From Albugo candida (lineage: Eukaryota > Oomycota > Peronosporomycetes > Albuginales > Albuginaceae): DNA of 64,000 bases. The notes below the pieces were generated by a model. The model was given only the letters and a program-made list of their open reading frames with translations. It ran no database searches and was not told the origin of the DNA. Below are positions 21,826 to 34,648 of the stretch, piece after piece (the stretch's first letter is position 1; every line of letters starts with the position of its first letter). The position numbers and the translations under genes are program-made. Where the stretch lies: positions 1-64,000 of the forward strand of contig CAJNAR010000187.1 in assembly GCA_905220665.1 (NCBI GenBank). The letters are read 5' to 3'.

Positions 21826-22451
21826 ATGGCGGCACGTGCTGATATGGATGAAGAAAAGCAGTCCGATGTGAACAGTAATTCACTTGATCCTCTATCGTAT
21901 GAAGGCAATGAGCGGATGCATGAAACAATTGTACCGATCACGACCAATGATCAAAGTGAGCGCTCATTGGTCAATGCGTCATATCAGGTTGAAGTAAGAG
22001 CTGCGCTACATTCTGATAACCCAATTAAGCTGAATTGAAAATGCAGACGGAAGAGAACGTATTATGCGTCGAGTTCAAGTAACGGATGGATACGATCCCC
22101 GTGATTTGCTGAGCTGCATCTTTCAATTCTATTGTCGCTTTGGACGAAGTACCAGCGTCAAACAAATTTTCAAAACATTTGGTACATGAAAATTATATAA
22201 TAATGCAGCAGCTTCATGTTTAAAATGTAGAAAATACAAAGTTTGGCAAGCTGTGCCGGGCCTGCCCAAAACTTATGAATGCAAATTTGACGCGGGCGAT
22301 AGTTGATATCATATTTATCAAAGCTGTGAGAAAAACAGAGCAGCGCATGAACTACGATAGCTTCTTGGACGCTCTTCGCATGGTTGCGATTAAAAGTATC
22401 ATCGGATGGTACGTCAGCAGACCCGTTTCTAAACAAAAACGATTATCATGA
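21826..22451 (+). CDS. TPPP: TPPP/p25-alpha family protein, spliced gene, near intact
   Basis: TPPP/p25-alpha proteins bind and bundle microtubules; they are typical of animals and flagellated protists. Exon A 21826-21993: ATG start, acidic N-terminus 'MAARADMDEEKQSDVNSNSL'. Exon B about 22047-22181: 'GYDPRDLLSCIFQFYCRFGR'. A 49-base intron (GT 22182, AG 22230) joins in phase to exon C 22231-22451: 'FENTKFGKLCRACPKLM', 'LTRAIVDIIFIKAVRKTEQR' and 'MNYDSFLDALRMVAIKS', the full p25-alpha core, then a 16-residue tail and TGA at 22449. The possible first intron (GTAAGA at 21994 to GCAG ending 22046, 53 bases) leaves exons A and B out of phase by one base: a sequencing indel, another splice choice or the first damaging mutation. 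Confidence 0.75.
22182..22230 (+). other. 49-nt intron in the TPPP gene
   Basis: GTACATGA at the donor, AAAATGTAG at the acceptor, strongly A+T-rich, and containing in-frame stops. Removing it joins 'KTF' to 'ENTKFGKLC' in phase and restores the conserved p25-alpha block. Its size indicates a genome with very short introns. Confidence 0.7.
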
Positions 22452-23624
22452 AGGTGTATCCTGTACATCGATCTCTACCAAGATTGATAGTAAGTCATCT
22501 ATCACGACTACCGCGTCTTTATTATCTCAAAAAAGATAAAAAGGTATGAAGTGCACTCAAATTTTGTTGGTTGCTGATACCACATTATTTCAGCTACAAG
22601 TAGTCTTCTTCGTTGAATGAACATTGACCAGCGCCATTTTCTGACAATCGATATCGAAGAATAAATTGCGATAAGCATTTTCTTGACCAAGTAATCACAT
22701 GAATGCATTCTTTATTTTCATTGCTGCTGTTTTTGATGAACAATCGGACAGAGGATACACAAACGCGTATCCATCGACTTTTATAAAAACAGGACACTTG
22801 GTTCGCAGCTGTTAATTTGCTTGCGTGCGTGCTGCCATACATTCAGTGATGACTAAAAGTCACCAACGAGAACTTTGTACGAGGTAGTAAAAGAATAGCA
22901 GAAGGGTCTGAGACACGACTCATAAACAGTTCTCTTGTTCAGGTTGTATATTCGACCGCAGTTGTGCCAGGATCTTGGTTCACGTTCAATCGCCTTCGGG
23001 TGGCGCCGGTGGTCGTGATTGACTTGTGTCAGCATGCGATCACTGTCTTTCCCATTATTCAGGCACGTCTACTTTTCTTGTGAAAAAAGTGGCCTTTCCA
23101 AAATACCAAGTATCACCTCAACACAAATCAGTGAAATGTAACTGAGTATGATCATGTTTTCATTGAATTCGTTGCTATAATATGCTACGTGCGTGCTTCC
23201 ATTCGAAATTTCCCGCACATCTTTTGTCTGCGCAGTATTGCCAGCGTGATAAAGAGAACATTCTCAATAGGACCCTTCTATTTAGAAGGCAATGCGGAAA
23301 AAAGATAGGCATATCATTGACCTCATTATAAAAAGTGATGATTGCCTAACACCATATTTTCTGACGTAACAATGATACATTGGCTAACATATTTCGATTG
23401 TTTGTTTGCATTGGCACTTATCATTTACTCACCTTTTACGTACTATATGTATGTGAAATTGGACAGCTCAGACGAAAGATTGTTAGTAGTCGTGCGTCCA
23501 CTAACTTTCCACATGTATAATAATCAGGCTAATCAACCATTGAAACCCAAAGCATTAAAGGTAACAATTTAGGATGTGGTACTTTGAGTTGTAGAACAGG
23601 CATTGATATTCTCAAAGCAACCAA
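22452..23624. other. spacer without recognisable gene
   Basis: Only short overlapping frames on both strands. A plus stretch at about 22885-23080 ('NSSLVQVVYSTAVVPGSWFT') looks protein-like but is isolated. Confidence 0.3.
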
Positions 23625-24124
23625 TTGTAACGCGTTTGCCTCACTCCTATGATCAAATATTCCATACACGTGTTCGCGATGCGAACCATTTTGATTTCCG
23701 CATCTTATTCCATTATTCCATCACTGAGTGATCTTCTTACCAATTACCAGCAAGCTGGGCTGAAAAAGCTTGATGAAAGGTCAACGGAATGTCAAACAAG
23801 GGCTGATCTTGATGAATAGATACCACACGCTTTTTAAGCGGGCATCTCATTGCTCCGAACAATGCGATACAACATATGTTTCATTGAATATGGTTCCATA
23901 TAGTCAGAGGTACAACTTATGCGTAGACCTTTAGTAACTAGGGCACCGAACGGAGAAGGCGACTTCCATCAACAGAACCAACAGCAAAGAACCAGTTGTC
24001 TTTATACGATACGTGACCACTGTAACACGTCATGCAATACTTCATTCGCTCCATTGGATAAGATGAAAAACACCGCAGAAAAGAGAGTTAGATCACATAA
24101 AAATTCGGACTTATTAGAAAGATA
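23625..24124 (+). pseudogene. unidentified coding relic
   Basis: One plus frame covers about 165 codons with three stops (TAG near 23817, TAA near 23835, TAG near 23901). From an ATG near 23650 it reads a hydrophobic start 'KYSIHVFAMRTILISASYSI', then 'LLTNYQQAGLKKLDERSTEC'; after the stops 'RRPLVTRAPNGEGDFHQQNQ' and 'FAPLDKMKNTAEKRVRSHKN', ending at TAG 24122. The start could be a signal peptide. Family not recognised. Holding one frame over 500 bases with few stops argues for recent decay. Confidence 0.35.
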
Positions 24125-24656
24125 GACTTCGGTGAGTACTTGCATCCAAATCGGCACCTACGACAGATACATTAGAGCTTCAATTGCAGTGTATCACGAT
24201 GAGCTCTGAGGCAAAGGTACAAAATTTAGATTCCGTCCGATTTTCGAGGTCGTTATGTTATAAATGTATAAACTCGAAATGTTAATACGAGAGCACGCTT
24301 ATTTGGCTATAGGCAAACGAATCCAACTTCTTTTCGAACACCACTTCGCAATTTCGTCAGACCTTTCAATCAGCCCAAAAGCTATTCTGTTGTCTCAGAC
24401 ATATGCCTCATTTCATTACGTCCTGCGCTAATCAAACTGAAGCTCTCTAAGAATTTAATCTTTATAATATTTGAGTACAAAAAAACAGACGACATATATG
24501 TGCTCGTTTAGTACCCTGGTAACCGTCATAACGACGGTAGAGAACTTTAGCGTCCCAACTCCCTAATTTTGTGGTATCTGAATTGCTTCTCTTGACATAT
24601 ACTACTAATAAGTGAACGTGGCATTTTCATACTAACGCAAGTAAAATTCAAGTCAA

Positions 24657-25009
24657 ATGATTGGTTTGGAATGCTTGATGCAAGATCGCCATGCCAAGGT
24701 GATAATTGTGTTCTTCGCTAAGAATAGATACGATTACGCCGGAAAGGTTCCTCCATGTCGAGATATTACACTTACTAGCCTCCAAACAATCTGGCCAAGG
24801 GCCTACGGCCCAACAGAAAATCTCATATCCGTCCGCACTAGCGGAGATATACAAGTCTGATCAGTTTTTGGACAGGACGACGCTAAATGCAAAGTTTTGA
24901 CTCAATATTAAGCCAGGAACTGATGAGATGGAATAAAGAAATAGGCAGGTGTAAGCGGATGCTAGATTCCAATATTACGGACTCAATGCCGCCGCGGAAA
25001 CGCTCATGA
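24657..25009 (+). pseudogene. gene relic ending in TDSMPPRKRS (copy 1)
   Basis: 24657-24860 holds a 67-codon frame ('KVIIVFFAKNRYDYAGKVPP'). 24887-25009 in another frame reads 'SILSQELMRWNKEIGRCKRM', then 'LDSNITDSMPPRKRS' and TGA at 25007. The last ten residues and the stop position recur at 28978 with only synonymous differences (see that entry), so this frame was real coding sequence. Function unknown; the basic end might be a nuclear signal. Confidence 0.45.
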
Positions 25010-26363
25010 TTTTTTAGGAAAACTTGGTTTCCACCTTCGACAGGTAGAAATTTGCTCGGAAGGAGCTGAATCGCATACTACAATTGTAAACGAAGTAGCC
25101 ATATTTCTTTTCGCCTAGGCAACTAGAGAAGTCAGTTAGTCTAATTCTAGTAATGTAGACATCAACTAAACTAAGCAGTCAATTAGAGGATATGTAACTT
25201 CTCATCTCCGGCAAACCATACTACCTCGTTTTTTTCTTCATGAATTCGATTTCCACGAAGAGCGATCCCCTGGTGCTGTTGATCAGGAATACAGTCATGA
25301 AATGAGAGCTCATTATTGGATGAGTAGGTAACAAGGTAGTTTAATAAGGCCCTAAGTCAAATTTTTACCTATGAGGTAGGATATTACATCTCTTGAGTAT
25401 GATAGTAGCGCTGACCTTGTAAAAGAGTTCCGTTCGATTATAATTGAGGCATATAAGGTCAACTAAAGGCAGAACAGATGCAATTAACTTGTGTTCTGAT
25501 TCGTGATAAGCGAAGATACTGACAAGAAAACTGTCGAGGTAAATCTTCGAGCATAAATAAACATCAATGCAATCAGCTACAATTGTCTTATCATCCCTTT
25601 TGCTACCGTTACATTTTACAAGATGCGGTCCTATAAGATACGACGCATGCATATCAAGTTATTAAATCCGCTTCACTTGATTGTTAATAAAGAAAGTTAA
25701 TCTCATTACTCAGCATGACGTTGATGTATAGACGAAGCTTTCATCACTTTCTTTTATGTCTTATTCTGCATGTACACAATGAGCTTTTTTTATCAATTCA
25801 CGTCTAGGGATGTTCTTAAATGCTCAATTGTACACAACTCTACACGGGATAGTATCGACGCTAGAGGTTTAATTGCCCTGCAGTACATTAGAAAATGTAA
25901 ACGTTTGCAGTTTTAGAACGAAAGCGATGCCTCACATTTATTCTCAAATTTCTTATCCAAACCCATTGTGATCTTAAAAGAATGATAGTGAGTGTTCCAT
26001 GATGAAAGAACATTGAATGTGGAAATGTAGAGCGTGGGGGCCCAATGCAGAGAATGTGTAGAGATTTCGAAATTACTTTGCAACTCATAGTGTTTGAGAT
26101 GACATGCGGTGATGCTTGAGTTAATAAGTAAATTGGACAATGAGATGATTGAGTGAATGAATTTGGTGGGCAAGTTGATCTCCTGAAGTCCTGGAGGTGA
26201 CACTTGGAAGCATACAAGGGCAGTAGCAAATGATTCGATAAAAGATTCAGCAGAAAATAAAACATGGACGCAGCTGTTATTGGAAGAAATGCGATTCTCG
26301 ACTAAGTTTAGAAGCTACTACTGGAGGAAATGCGACCATGGACCATGTTATGAGGCTGCCAAT
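25010..26363. other. spacer without recognisable gene
   Basis: Open frames here (up to 125 codons on the minus strand at 25888-26265) are rich in Ser, His and Leu, near chance length and not protein-like. Confidence 0.3.
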
Positions 26364-26592
26364 TGTCGCGTTGAGCAGCTTTCTAAAATAATGACTGGCG
26401 CTATGTTTGTCAGCAAAGAAGGGAAAATCCTTTAGTCTTTGAAATTCGCTTTCGATAGCTAAATTTCACGCGCAGTGTCGTTGTACGTTTCATATGCAGC
26501 CCGAGCACTTGCTATCTTTTCCTAATTGAACATTGCTTTAACGGATGGATGTGTAGAGATATCATGTTCTACTTTATATGGTGCTCCCACAA
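26364..26592. repeat. dispersed repeat, copy 1
   Basis: About 229 bases clearly related to 36387-36615, with almost no net gaps and roughly two thirds identity by eye. Read on the minus strand both copies give a related peptide ('EKIASARAAY' here, 'EKVASTRVAA' there; two stops here face Gln codons there), which suggests an old coding family on the minus strand. The plus strand is also partly open, so the strand is not certain. Confidence 0.5.
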
Positions 26593-28111
26593 AAGTCGAA
26601 ATTCGTAACAAACCTCTAAAAAGGTTCCTTTTACGATTCAAACAATACGGAGTATCAGCTGTATGCGCACCACACTCTATTTTAAAACTATTGCTTCATG
26701 CCACACATTTGTGTCAACAACTTTCTAACTTTATGAGTAAGCTCTTAAAAATGTGCTTTCAGAGACGTGTCGATCCTTTTTACTTGCATTATTATTAACG
26801 ATGTCAAATTGCTTTCACCATAGGGACAATGCAATGCGCCTTAATGTAGCACGATTCCATTCGTCATTGTCTCTCACTGGTTCTTTGATATGGTATTTAT
26901 GGGCGTCAAGTTGCGTTGCGGTCGATCTGTCCCCTTTTTAAAGGAGTCCAAGCAGGAAGAAAGATGTCATTTTCTGCACTGATAAGGGTCTCAAACTTCA
27001 ATTGTCTCCCAATTAGGTAATATTGATCATTTCAGGCGCGGCGACCCGACCTCGTTGGGTGCTGGTCCGGAACGACTTTCAAACCCTTCGTCCGGAATAG
27101 CACGATATTTTAGCATGTACAGAGTATACGAACACAGGTTCTCAATGAGGGTAATATATTGACACCGCAAGCTCCGTCTTCATTGCAAGAGAGAACGTCG
27201 TCACGAGAGTAACTGAGCGCGCAAGAACTCGCGATGCAATCTGAGCAAATTGAATTCGTCGTGGCACTACCCCGTCTCCAGTCATGCCTGCTCCAAATGA
27301 CCATAGACTTTATAATCTTCTAATCAATTGTATCAAGCAAAGAGACTTGGCCAGCAGCGCAAGGGTTAAATTACATTTCTTGCGATAATGAAGGAGCCAC
27401 TTTTCTGTCAGGTATTTGGATTACATATGTACGAGGCGGTGAATGAAGCATCTGAAAAGGCGAAAGAAAGAGTATGACTGTCATGACAATGTAGCTTATA
27501 TAGCGTCAAGGAATGTTCTCTTGATCCAAAACGTGTATATATTATAATGCTAATGATAAACAGAAGACTTGATCTTCGTTGTGTTTCACTGCAAGCCTCT
27601 TTTCATATATATTGGCCAGCAAAGATGAACACTGCTTTGTCAATATGTACTCTAATTGGTAGTTATAAACGATTACTTGTGTTGAATGATCTTTACTCCG
27701 CACTCCACAAAGTGGTCTACCTCGTCGATCACGGGATCTTTCAATCCGACTTGGACCAGCTCGGTCACCTCGATATTCTTCCAAGATTCATTATAGGGGA
27801 TATGATGTGATACATGGAGAGCTAATCGATAAAGGAGTAAATGTGATAGACGATGTTGTCAATAGGTGTACTGGCGAATAACCATTCTTTGGACGGAAGC
27901 GACACTCATCACCCAATAAATGTACGTCTGGCGAATTAAATGAAATCGTTGACAACAACTGCCGCCAAATTTAGCATTTTATATACTTCGGCAGCACACA
28001 GGGTTGAATATTTTATCTACTTTATCCACATCTGTATCTTACTTTTTACATCTGTAGCCATGATCACTATACTGAATTGGAGTGTTTAGAATAGCTCAAG
28101 TACTTGAATGA
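26593..28111. other. spacer without recognisable gene
   Basis: Overlapping frames of up to about 90 codons on both strands; none can be supported. Confidence 0.3.
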
Positions 28112-28351
28112 TGGAGGATGGAAGGTAAGTTGATTCGGATTCCGAATAACGCGGTAAGAGTCGAAAAGTACGTTTTGGAACCGGTTGTGTACGTGGTGAA
28201 AATTCGTATACAAGGTAAACAATTATATAAGGTACTAAACGATGATAAGGTTTGGACATGAGGAAATGACGTTTACGACGAAATAGCAAAGACAAGCGGA
28301 ATCAGCTATCGAGAAACTAAATTTAAGATGATACTTACTTGGGATAGGTGA
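28112..28351 (+). pseudogene. unidentified coding relic
   Basis: Plus frame of 79 codons with one stop (TGA near 28259): 'KLIRIPNNAVRVEKYVLEPV', then 'VYVVKIRIQGKQLYKVLNDD', then after the stop 'NDVYDEIAKTSGISYRETKF'. Alternating beta-strand-like hydrophobics (VVYVVKIRI) faintly recall a PX domain, but the phosphoinositide-binding RRYSDF motif is not there. Family unassigned. Confidence 0.35.
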
Positions 28352-28738
28352 CTTCTGAAAAATGAGACAGCAATGTTATCATCGGTCAAGTAGAGCTACA
28401 ATGGTAAACATTTTACAACGCTGATCTAAATAACATTTAATGGAGTTGATTTTACAAACGCTTCGTAATGTTATAAGTTTCAAAGCGGTTTTGCGACGTT
28501 GGTAGACATGTGAGCTTAATCTCATACAATCCTACGCTCATAAGCACTCGTTCCTATCATAACAATGATGTCAGGATCGCAATATGTGTGGATGTTTCTA
28601 AGATGCTATGTTGAGTGATTAATCAAGTAGGTGACCACCGGTAGCTATGCTACCAGAATCGTATTATGAGTTTTTAACCTTTAATGTATCGGAGATTTTA
28701 AAACGCTTCAAATGAATTGTGAACCGAATAAAGGAGAT

Positions 28739-28980
28739 CAAAGAACGTCGTTCGAGTATTTTTTGCAAGTTTGTTTCTTACGCTGTGGTCCTAACACAAT
28801 CGGTGCCCGGATTTCCACAGACAACAATCTAATCTGTGAAGGATTTTCCGCAAGCGAGTCACAAACGTATTCTTCGCACATCGATTTGAGTTAATTTACT
28901 CGAATGAAGACAAGGTCAGGCGTGAGTGGAAGCTAGAGTCCGATCATACGGACTCAATGCCACCGCGAAAACGCTCCTAA
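28739..28980 (+). pseudogene. gene relic ending in TDSMPPRKRS (copy 2)
   Basis: A plus frame with two stops upstream reads 'VTNVFFAHRFELIYSNEDKV', then 'RREWKLESDHTDSMPPRKRS' and TAA at 28978. Over the last 50 bases it matches 24961-25010 at 42 positions. In the coding frame the differences in the final ten codons are CCA/CCG, CGA/CGG, TCC/TCA and TAA/TGA, all silent. That pattern shows selection on this frame in the past, so a two-member gene family is present here. Confidence 0.45.
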
Positions 28981-29646
28981 TAATAAAAATAATCGAGTTG
29001 AGTGGTGCTTTGAGACGTAACACCCGAGACTACAAAACACGGAAACACCTCAGAACAATAGATTGGATCTTATTTTCACCTGCCACTGTACCCTTTCAAG
29101 TACATAATTGTTCATCGATATACATGATTGCTGGACACAATCTTGTACATCAGCAATGTAGCTCAAAAAATAGGTACATTGGATCTATTTGGTCTGAGCT
29201 TGACAAGCCGCTTGTCAGAAGAGAATAGAACGCTTCGCAACAGGTAGGTATTCTTCTCTCATACAAGTATGATTTTCGGTAAAAGCTCATGTGAACTACT
29301 CACTCCACGGCTCATCAACTACTCATTTTTATGACCAAGAAGCTGTTTCGCATGAAAATTAAATCTTATTGCTCTAAAGACAAGTGGCTGGTGCCTTGCC
29401 AGCTTGATGTACAAAATACCATGTCTTCCGTGCTGATGAAAATATGCAGTTCGAGGTGATGTAACCATTATGACATACCACTCCTACTCTATGCTGCGAT
29501 CACTAACTGCATTGCCAGCGCTGAGGATATCCAATAGGAGAAGTTGACATGTACCAGTTTCCTGATACTTCAGAGGCGCTTATAGTCGCACTTCTACCTC
29601 TATTCATGACGCGTCATCTCAGCTAATTACGTTTGTACAAACATGA
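28981..29646. other. spacer without recognisable gene
   Basis: A 100-codon open frame at 28926-29228 reads through the TDSMPPRKRS region in the wrong frame and is judged a shadow. Nothing else supported. Confidence 0.3.
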
Positions 29647-29949
29647 AAATGGAAATTGACTTTACCTCATGCCAAGAATCATGCTCTTTTCCGATACAAA
29701 TCACGGACTTTGTTTGGATCGATTAAGTTGAATGCTGACTACGATGATGAAAACTCAGAAATTGTTTTCGAATGTGAAGCAGGGGATGTTGTTGTGGCTG
29801 GGCGAATTTACTTACTCTGGATCCAACCTTAAGCCAGCTCTGTGCTGATTTCTTCGTTCGAACCAATTGATTGAGTTGTGCTAAAAAGTGCGCGATATTA
29901 TGTCCTTTCCGTCGAAACAGGCGTAGAGTTGTTTTGCGGTCTGCGATGA
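29647..29949 (+). pseudogene. unidentified coding relic (strand uncertain)
   Basis: Plus frame of 100 codons with two stops (TAA 29830, TGA 29872): 'LPHAKNHALFRYKSRTLFGS', 'ADYDDENSEIVFECEAGDVV', 'RYYVLSVETGVELF'. A clean minus-strand ORF of 123 codons (29723-30094, 'RRRIDYGSIIADRKTTLRLF') overlaps most of it and also looks natural. One of the two was probably coding; I cannot choose with confidence. Confidence 0.3.
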
Positions 29950-30353
29950 TAGATCCATAATCTATGCGTCGCCTACATAGTGTACTGGATTCGGCTTCAA
30001 TTGGTATGATGTTTTTGATTGACACTTTGGCAATCTGGTCGATAAATGTCAGATTTTGATCACTGGCACTCAGAATCATGAGAATACTCTCCAAATTGTG
30101 TCGTAATTGTTTCTTGGAACTAGCTTTACTCTTTCAGCATTCAAATTTGCTGACAGCTGTTCAAAAATATTGTCCACAATATATCTAAAATTGACTTAAA
30201 TGGCTTCGAACATGCTTATGAGGATAGAGCTTCTCGATTTTCCGAAGCCGCATTGGAAGCAAAATGGAGCTGCCTTATACGATCCGAAAGATTAGTGTAT
30301 TGAAGTGAGTATACTGGATGTCTGCGCATAAATAAATTCTGATACTCTTATGA

Positions 30354-30599
30354 CTTCAATCTACAACTGAAGCATTGTATTTTGAACGAAAACTGCATCG
30401 TCACCATAAGATATGGATTTATATGATGCTTCCAGATACTTTGGTAGCATTTGCTTCTGATCCGATTTTTCGTGAACGTTTTCGTGAGCGAATACTTCCG
30501 AAAAAGCTTCGTCCCAGCTATCACCTTTTCGGAAGGTTGATTACTGCAATAGATTCTACTCACTACCTCCGTCTAATTAGACTGACCCTTCTCTCATAG
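30354..30599 (+). pseudogene. unidentified coding relic
   Basis: A plus frame of about 80 codons without stop: 'YFERKLHRHHKIWIYMMLPD', 'TLVAFASDPIFRERFRERIL', 'KKLRPSYHLFGRLITAIDST', ending at TAG 30597. Amphipathic, basic and protein-like. It may belong with 29647-29949. Family not recognised. Confidence 0.35.
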
Positions 30600-33500
30600 A
30601 CGGATACATCGGCAACCTCTTCATTTGCCGTAGCTATTCCACTCTCGGTAATGAATAAACAAGGCTCGACATGCTGACGCTTGGATTAGGAGGATTGTGC
30701 TTTGTACATTTGATATGGATGAACATAGAGAGAAAGAGTAAGTGAGCCAAGCGTGTCATAATAATTCGACTTCAAAAAATTGAAAATCAGGTCTCCTTCT
30801 CTTACAATTCCCGGATGAACACGTCACACATAGAAGAACGTATGAGTCATTTCAAATCGATTAGATTTGCTCGAAGTAGCGCGTCGTTGTACGATATCGC
30901 TTTTCAGGAAAAAGTACATAGGAATTAGGTCTGGCTGGACGAAATTAGGTAGTAAACCAATTTTGACTGCTTGGAAAGGGTAGGAGTAGGTATCCAAGTG
31001 GGACTTCTTCACTGACTGTGATGAGAAACCGCATCGATCCTTCATGTTAACAAATCTCCTATCACAGCAATTGCCGTATATCATCCGCTTTTCTCTGCTT
31101 TTTACCTTCATTACATTTCAGCATAAATTCAGAAGAGATCATACCAACTCCTTTTCATTCTCCGGATTGCTCTTTTAGACACATCGTGTTCGTCTATATG
31201 GGCACTTCTGTTTCAATTCCCCGTCTCTGCCTTCTTCATCTTACTACTGCCTATGGGACATCACCAAAACGACACTAATCGTATCAGCGGCGCTAGACAC
31301 AGAACAGGATGTTTGCAGTATTACCACAGGGGCCTAATTTCAAGTTAGGAACGCTAAACGCAGGTGCATTTCATAATTTAGAGGGGCGATCAGAGTAAAA
31401 TTCAGCATATCATCCAGTCGTTCGATTTCACCAAAGAATGGAAAAGCGCGTAACGGGATGCAGTACAAGTTCAGACGTAATTGTTTCAACTCGGAGAAAT
31501 CGCAATATACACAGTTTAGTTTTTAGCCGCTAGCTTCTATTCTGACCGAAATAAATAGTGCTGGGTAGTTTCATACTATGTTTTGATGTTTTATTATAGT
31601 GACTCTGATGTTCTAGCTGGTTAGGAGCTCTTGCGCGGCGATGTTGAGTAAATAAGAGCTACCTGCGCTTGGCTCTTATTTATTCCTAATGAAAAAGAAT
31701 TCTGGCTGATGCAAATCTGATCAGTGATCTTTTTACATCCATCACTTCGCTGCGCTGTTATGGGAAATGGCAAAAAGATTTTCTATCCAAATCGATCTAT
31801 ATAACTTGTTAGCAGTCATTCTCCCACTTTAAATTTACGGTAATGAGATTTGTGGAAATAATAATTACAAACGACTAAAGATTGGGCCGAAGGCTGGCAA
31901 GAATGCTTCGATGACATCAAATATTAACAGATGCAGACAAGGATAGATAGCTATACACTGGTCCGAAAAGAAACCCGGTGTAGGTACAAAGGTTTTGGCA
32001 AAGGCAATTTTGTTGAGGTCATTATCTAAGTTATAGGATAGTATCTAGCTGATTTACAAATTTGCGACGAATTTTTGTAACGTTGGGGCCAAAGAAATAG
32101 TCTATCTCATCAATAGTGTAGGTGCCGGTAAAGATGACGGAGTAGAATTGCATTCTACGCATATATCTTAACTTGGTTCAAATGAAGCTAGAACTAGAAC
32201 TATTTTGGACGGCAATGATGGTCGCTACATCCTGCTGATTTCTATCCATAAAATTTACATATATGGCTAAACTTGCTCTAGTGCGACTGTCACAAAAAAA
32301 TTGACAGAGTTAGGTACGATGTAATAATCCACCTCTTTTTACCAGGAATATCCACCTATTCCGTTTTGCACGAATAAAACTAAGAATTAATAAATTGGTT
32401 CTAAACCTCCTTTTTACTAGCAACCACCGTGAGTTTATGGGCTGCATTGACTAGAGGCTCGGCAGATACTCAGCTGCGCACGGTTGTTTTTTAGATTTAG
32501 TCGCTTGGCTAGTTTAGTGTAACCCAAAGTGTATTCTGATGCTGTGCGGGTCTTCAGTAAGCATGACCAAAAAAGTGAAGGTGAGCGTTACAAGGACCGC
32601 TCCTATGTATGGATCTAATGTGCGCATCATTCTCTTTATTAACGGATAATACCAGCGGACATTGATTTTCCCGCTCTCTTCTCCAAGATTCTTTGTTTTT
32701 CGTTTTGTGAGATAAGATCGGCTATGACTCAATGACCATGGATAATTTGGTTTACCAATTTTTGCATGACAGCCAATGGGCTACTGATACACAACTAAGA
32801 GATAGCGTTTCCTGACCATGTCTCCGAAATACCGACTAGAGAGAAGTATCAACTTTCTGTCAAAAATCTGGCTATATAGATTAAAGAAGAAGGTAAATTT
32901 CGATCTTAGACTGCCGATGGTGGCTTAGATGGGAGACAGATGTTCTGAGGCAATCATTGCTATCTAGGGCTTGGAGAGGAAGTGTGAAGCGCGAATGCAA
33001 GAATCAAGTTAGCGATCTATTGATTATAAGATGAATAAGCTTTCACCATGTCGTTATACTGCACTTGCAACAATGTAGAAACGTCTAACGCAAGCAAAAA
33101 GTTGCCTATAAACAAACTCTTCGTTTAGATCCCACAGAAACGCTCAAGACTAGAAGCTCCAGTCCATTATTGATTGTTACCCTTTGCCTCGTATATCAAG
33201 CTGGCAGGTTCTGGTAAGAATGTCGAAAGGAAAATCACGAGAAAGAGTTGCTCAGCTAAGCAGGCTGATTACAGCAAGTTCAGGGGGGCGTCACGATTAG
33301 AGGACGCGTATGCTAGAGGTTGGTGATTAGAATGCTTGTTCCTGGATGGTAGAAGCGTTTTGCTCACCAAATTCACATTACTTCAATCATTGCAAAGTCC
33401 ATGGATCTTCAAACCATGATTTTGCTTATTAAACACGACATCCGGTCAAGCAGAAAAGAAAACAATAGTCTGAGTGGAAAAATGAGTAAGATATCTGGCA

Positions 33501-34648
33501 AAGATATTCGAGAAAGTCTATCGTTCGAAACCGCTTCTCGTACATCAAGAAGCATGAGAGGAACACACGGGTGATACTCTCAAATATAACAACTAGAATA
33601 CAGGGGATAACTCCATAACTTGTTGGGATTACATTCTTGCATAGTGTCCTATGTTACGATATGCTCAGAACAATGGGTTAGACGAGGTGAACTGCGTCGA
33701 CAAACACTTTCAAACAATTATCTTGAAAGAATCGTAATTTGCTAGCCGACCGTATAGACTCCAAAAGTGGTTCCCTCTACACGAAGATCTTGATTGCTCT
33801 CTGCTTAGAGATGTGAGATCAGGAATTTTCACGTTATAGTTGAGTAGAACTGAAAGGTAGTACTATTTTACCTGCAGAATATCTGTTCTCTCTTTTGGAT
33901 CAAAGTATTGTCAACCCAGTCCTAAAGAATGGAAACTTATCTACCGTGAGAAAGCTTTACTCCAAGATGGCATCGGTGTAGTTGAGACGGTACTAGAGAT
34001 TGAAATATAAAAAAATATAAACCCCGCCATCTTTATGAAAGTACCTAAGTGTCTCAAAGCCCGATTTAGATCCATACGGAAAGAGTGATGGTGTATTTTT
34101 TGTAGTTATTATTCGTGTGAAAGAAAGAGAAGCGAGAGTATGGAAGCATTCGAGGTTAGCATGAAGCCACGCCAAGAAGTATCCACCAAAGATATGCAAA
34201 CTATGTAAGAAAACGGGTTATTGACGATTTTGGAGTAATTCTAGGATTTTTCAAGGTATCATAGAAGCCTTCCACAGAAGGAAGTAGAAAAAGAGGGATC
34301 GAGCTGATATCAGAGACTCCAACTGGGTCAACTAGATATCGTCTGTAAGAAATTTGGGAAGTCGTTTAATCTGTATGCAATGTCGCACACCAAAACCAAG
34401 CATTCCCCCTCATGATGAAAAGCTCCACCCACTTCAATGATCCCAGTCACTGCATCGCAAAGAATAGAGATCGAGTGCTAAGGCCCCAAAGTAAAACACG
34501 CTGCCTATAATGGAAGGAAACGTCAAAAAGGCAAGCTTGATAGATTACGGAAAACAAGAGATTGTTTCGGGCATATATAAAGATCCTCTCTCCTCTTAGC
34601 ATCATGCCGCTTATTCTTCGCCATTCGAGCTCAAAAACGTCTATTATT
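30600..34648. other. 4 kb without recognisable gene
   Basis: The longest featureless stretch. Frames up to about 95 codons occur on both strands at chance length. Isolated protein-like plus-strand pieces lie near 31385-31480 and 33352-33571 ('KENNSLSGKMSKISGKDIRE'), but they cannot be joined into a gene. No repeat or transposon end recognised. Confidence 0.35.

Noticed and set aside
28112..28351. PX domain
   Set aside because: Beta-strand pattern fits, but the basic phosphoinositide-binding motif is absent.
28926..29228. 100-codon ORF with 'YGLNATAKTL', considered as an Alba-like domain
   Set aside because: Comparison with 24961-25010 shows replacement changes in this frame and silent ones in the TDSMPPRKRS frame, so this frame is a shadow.
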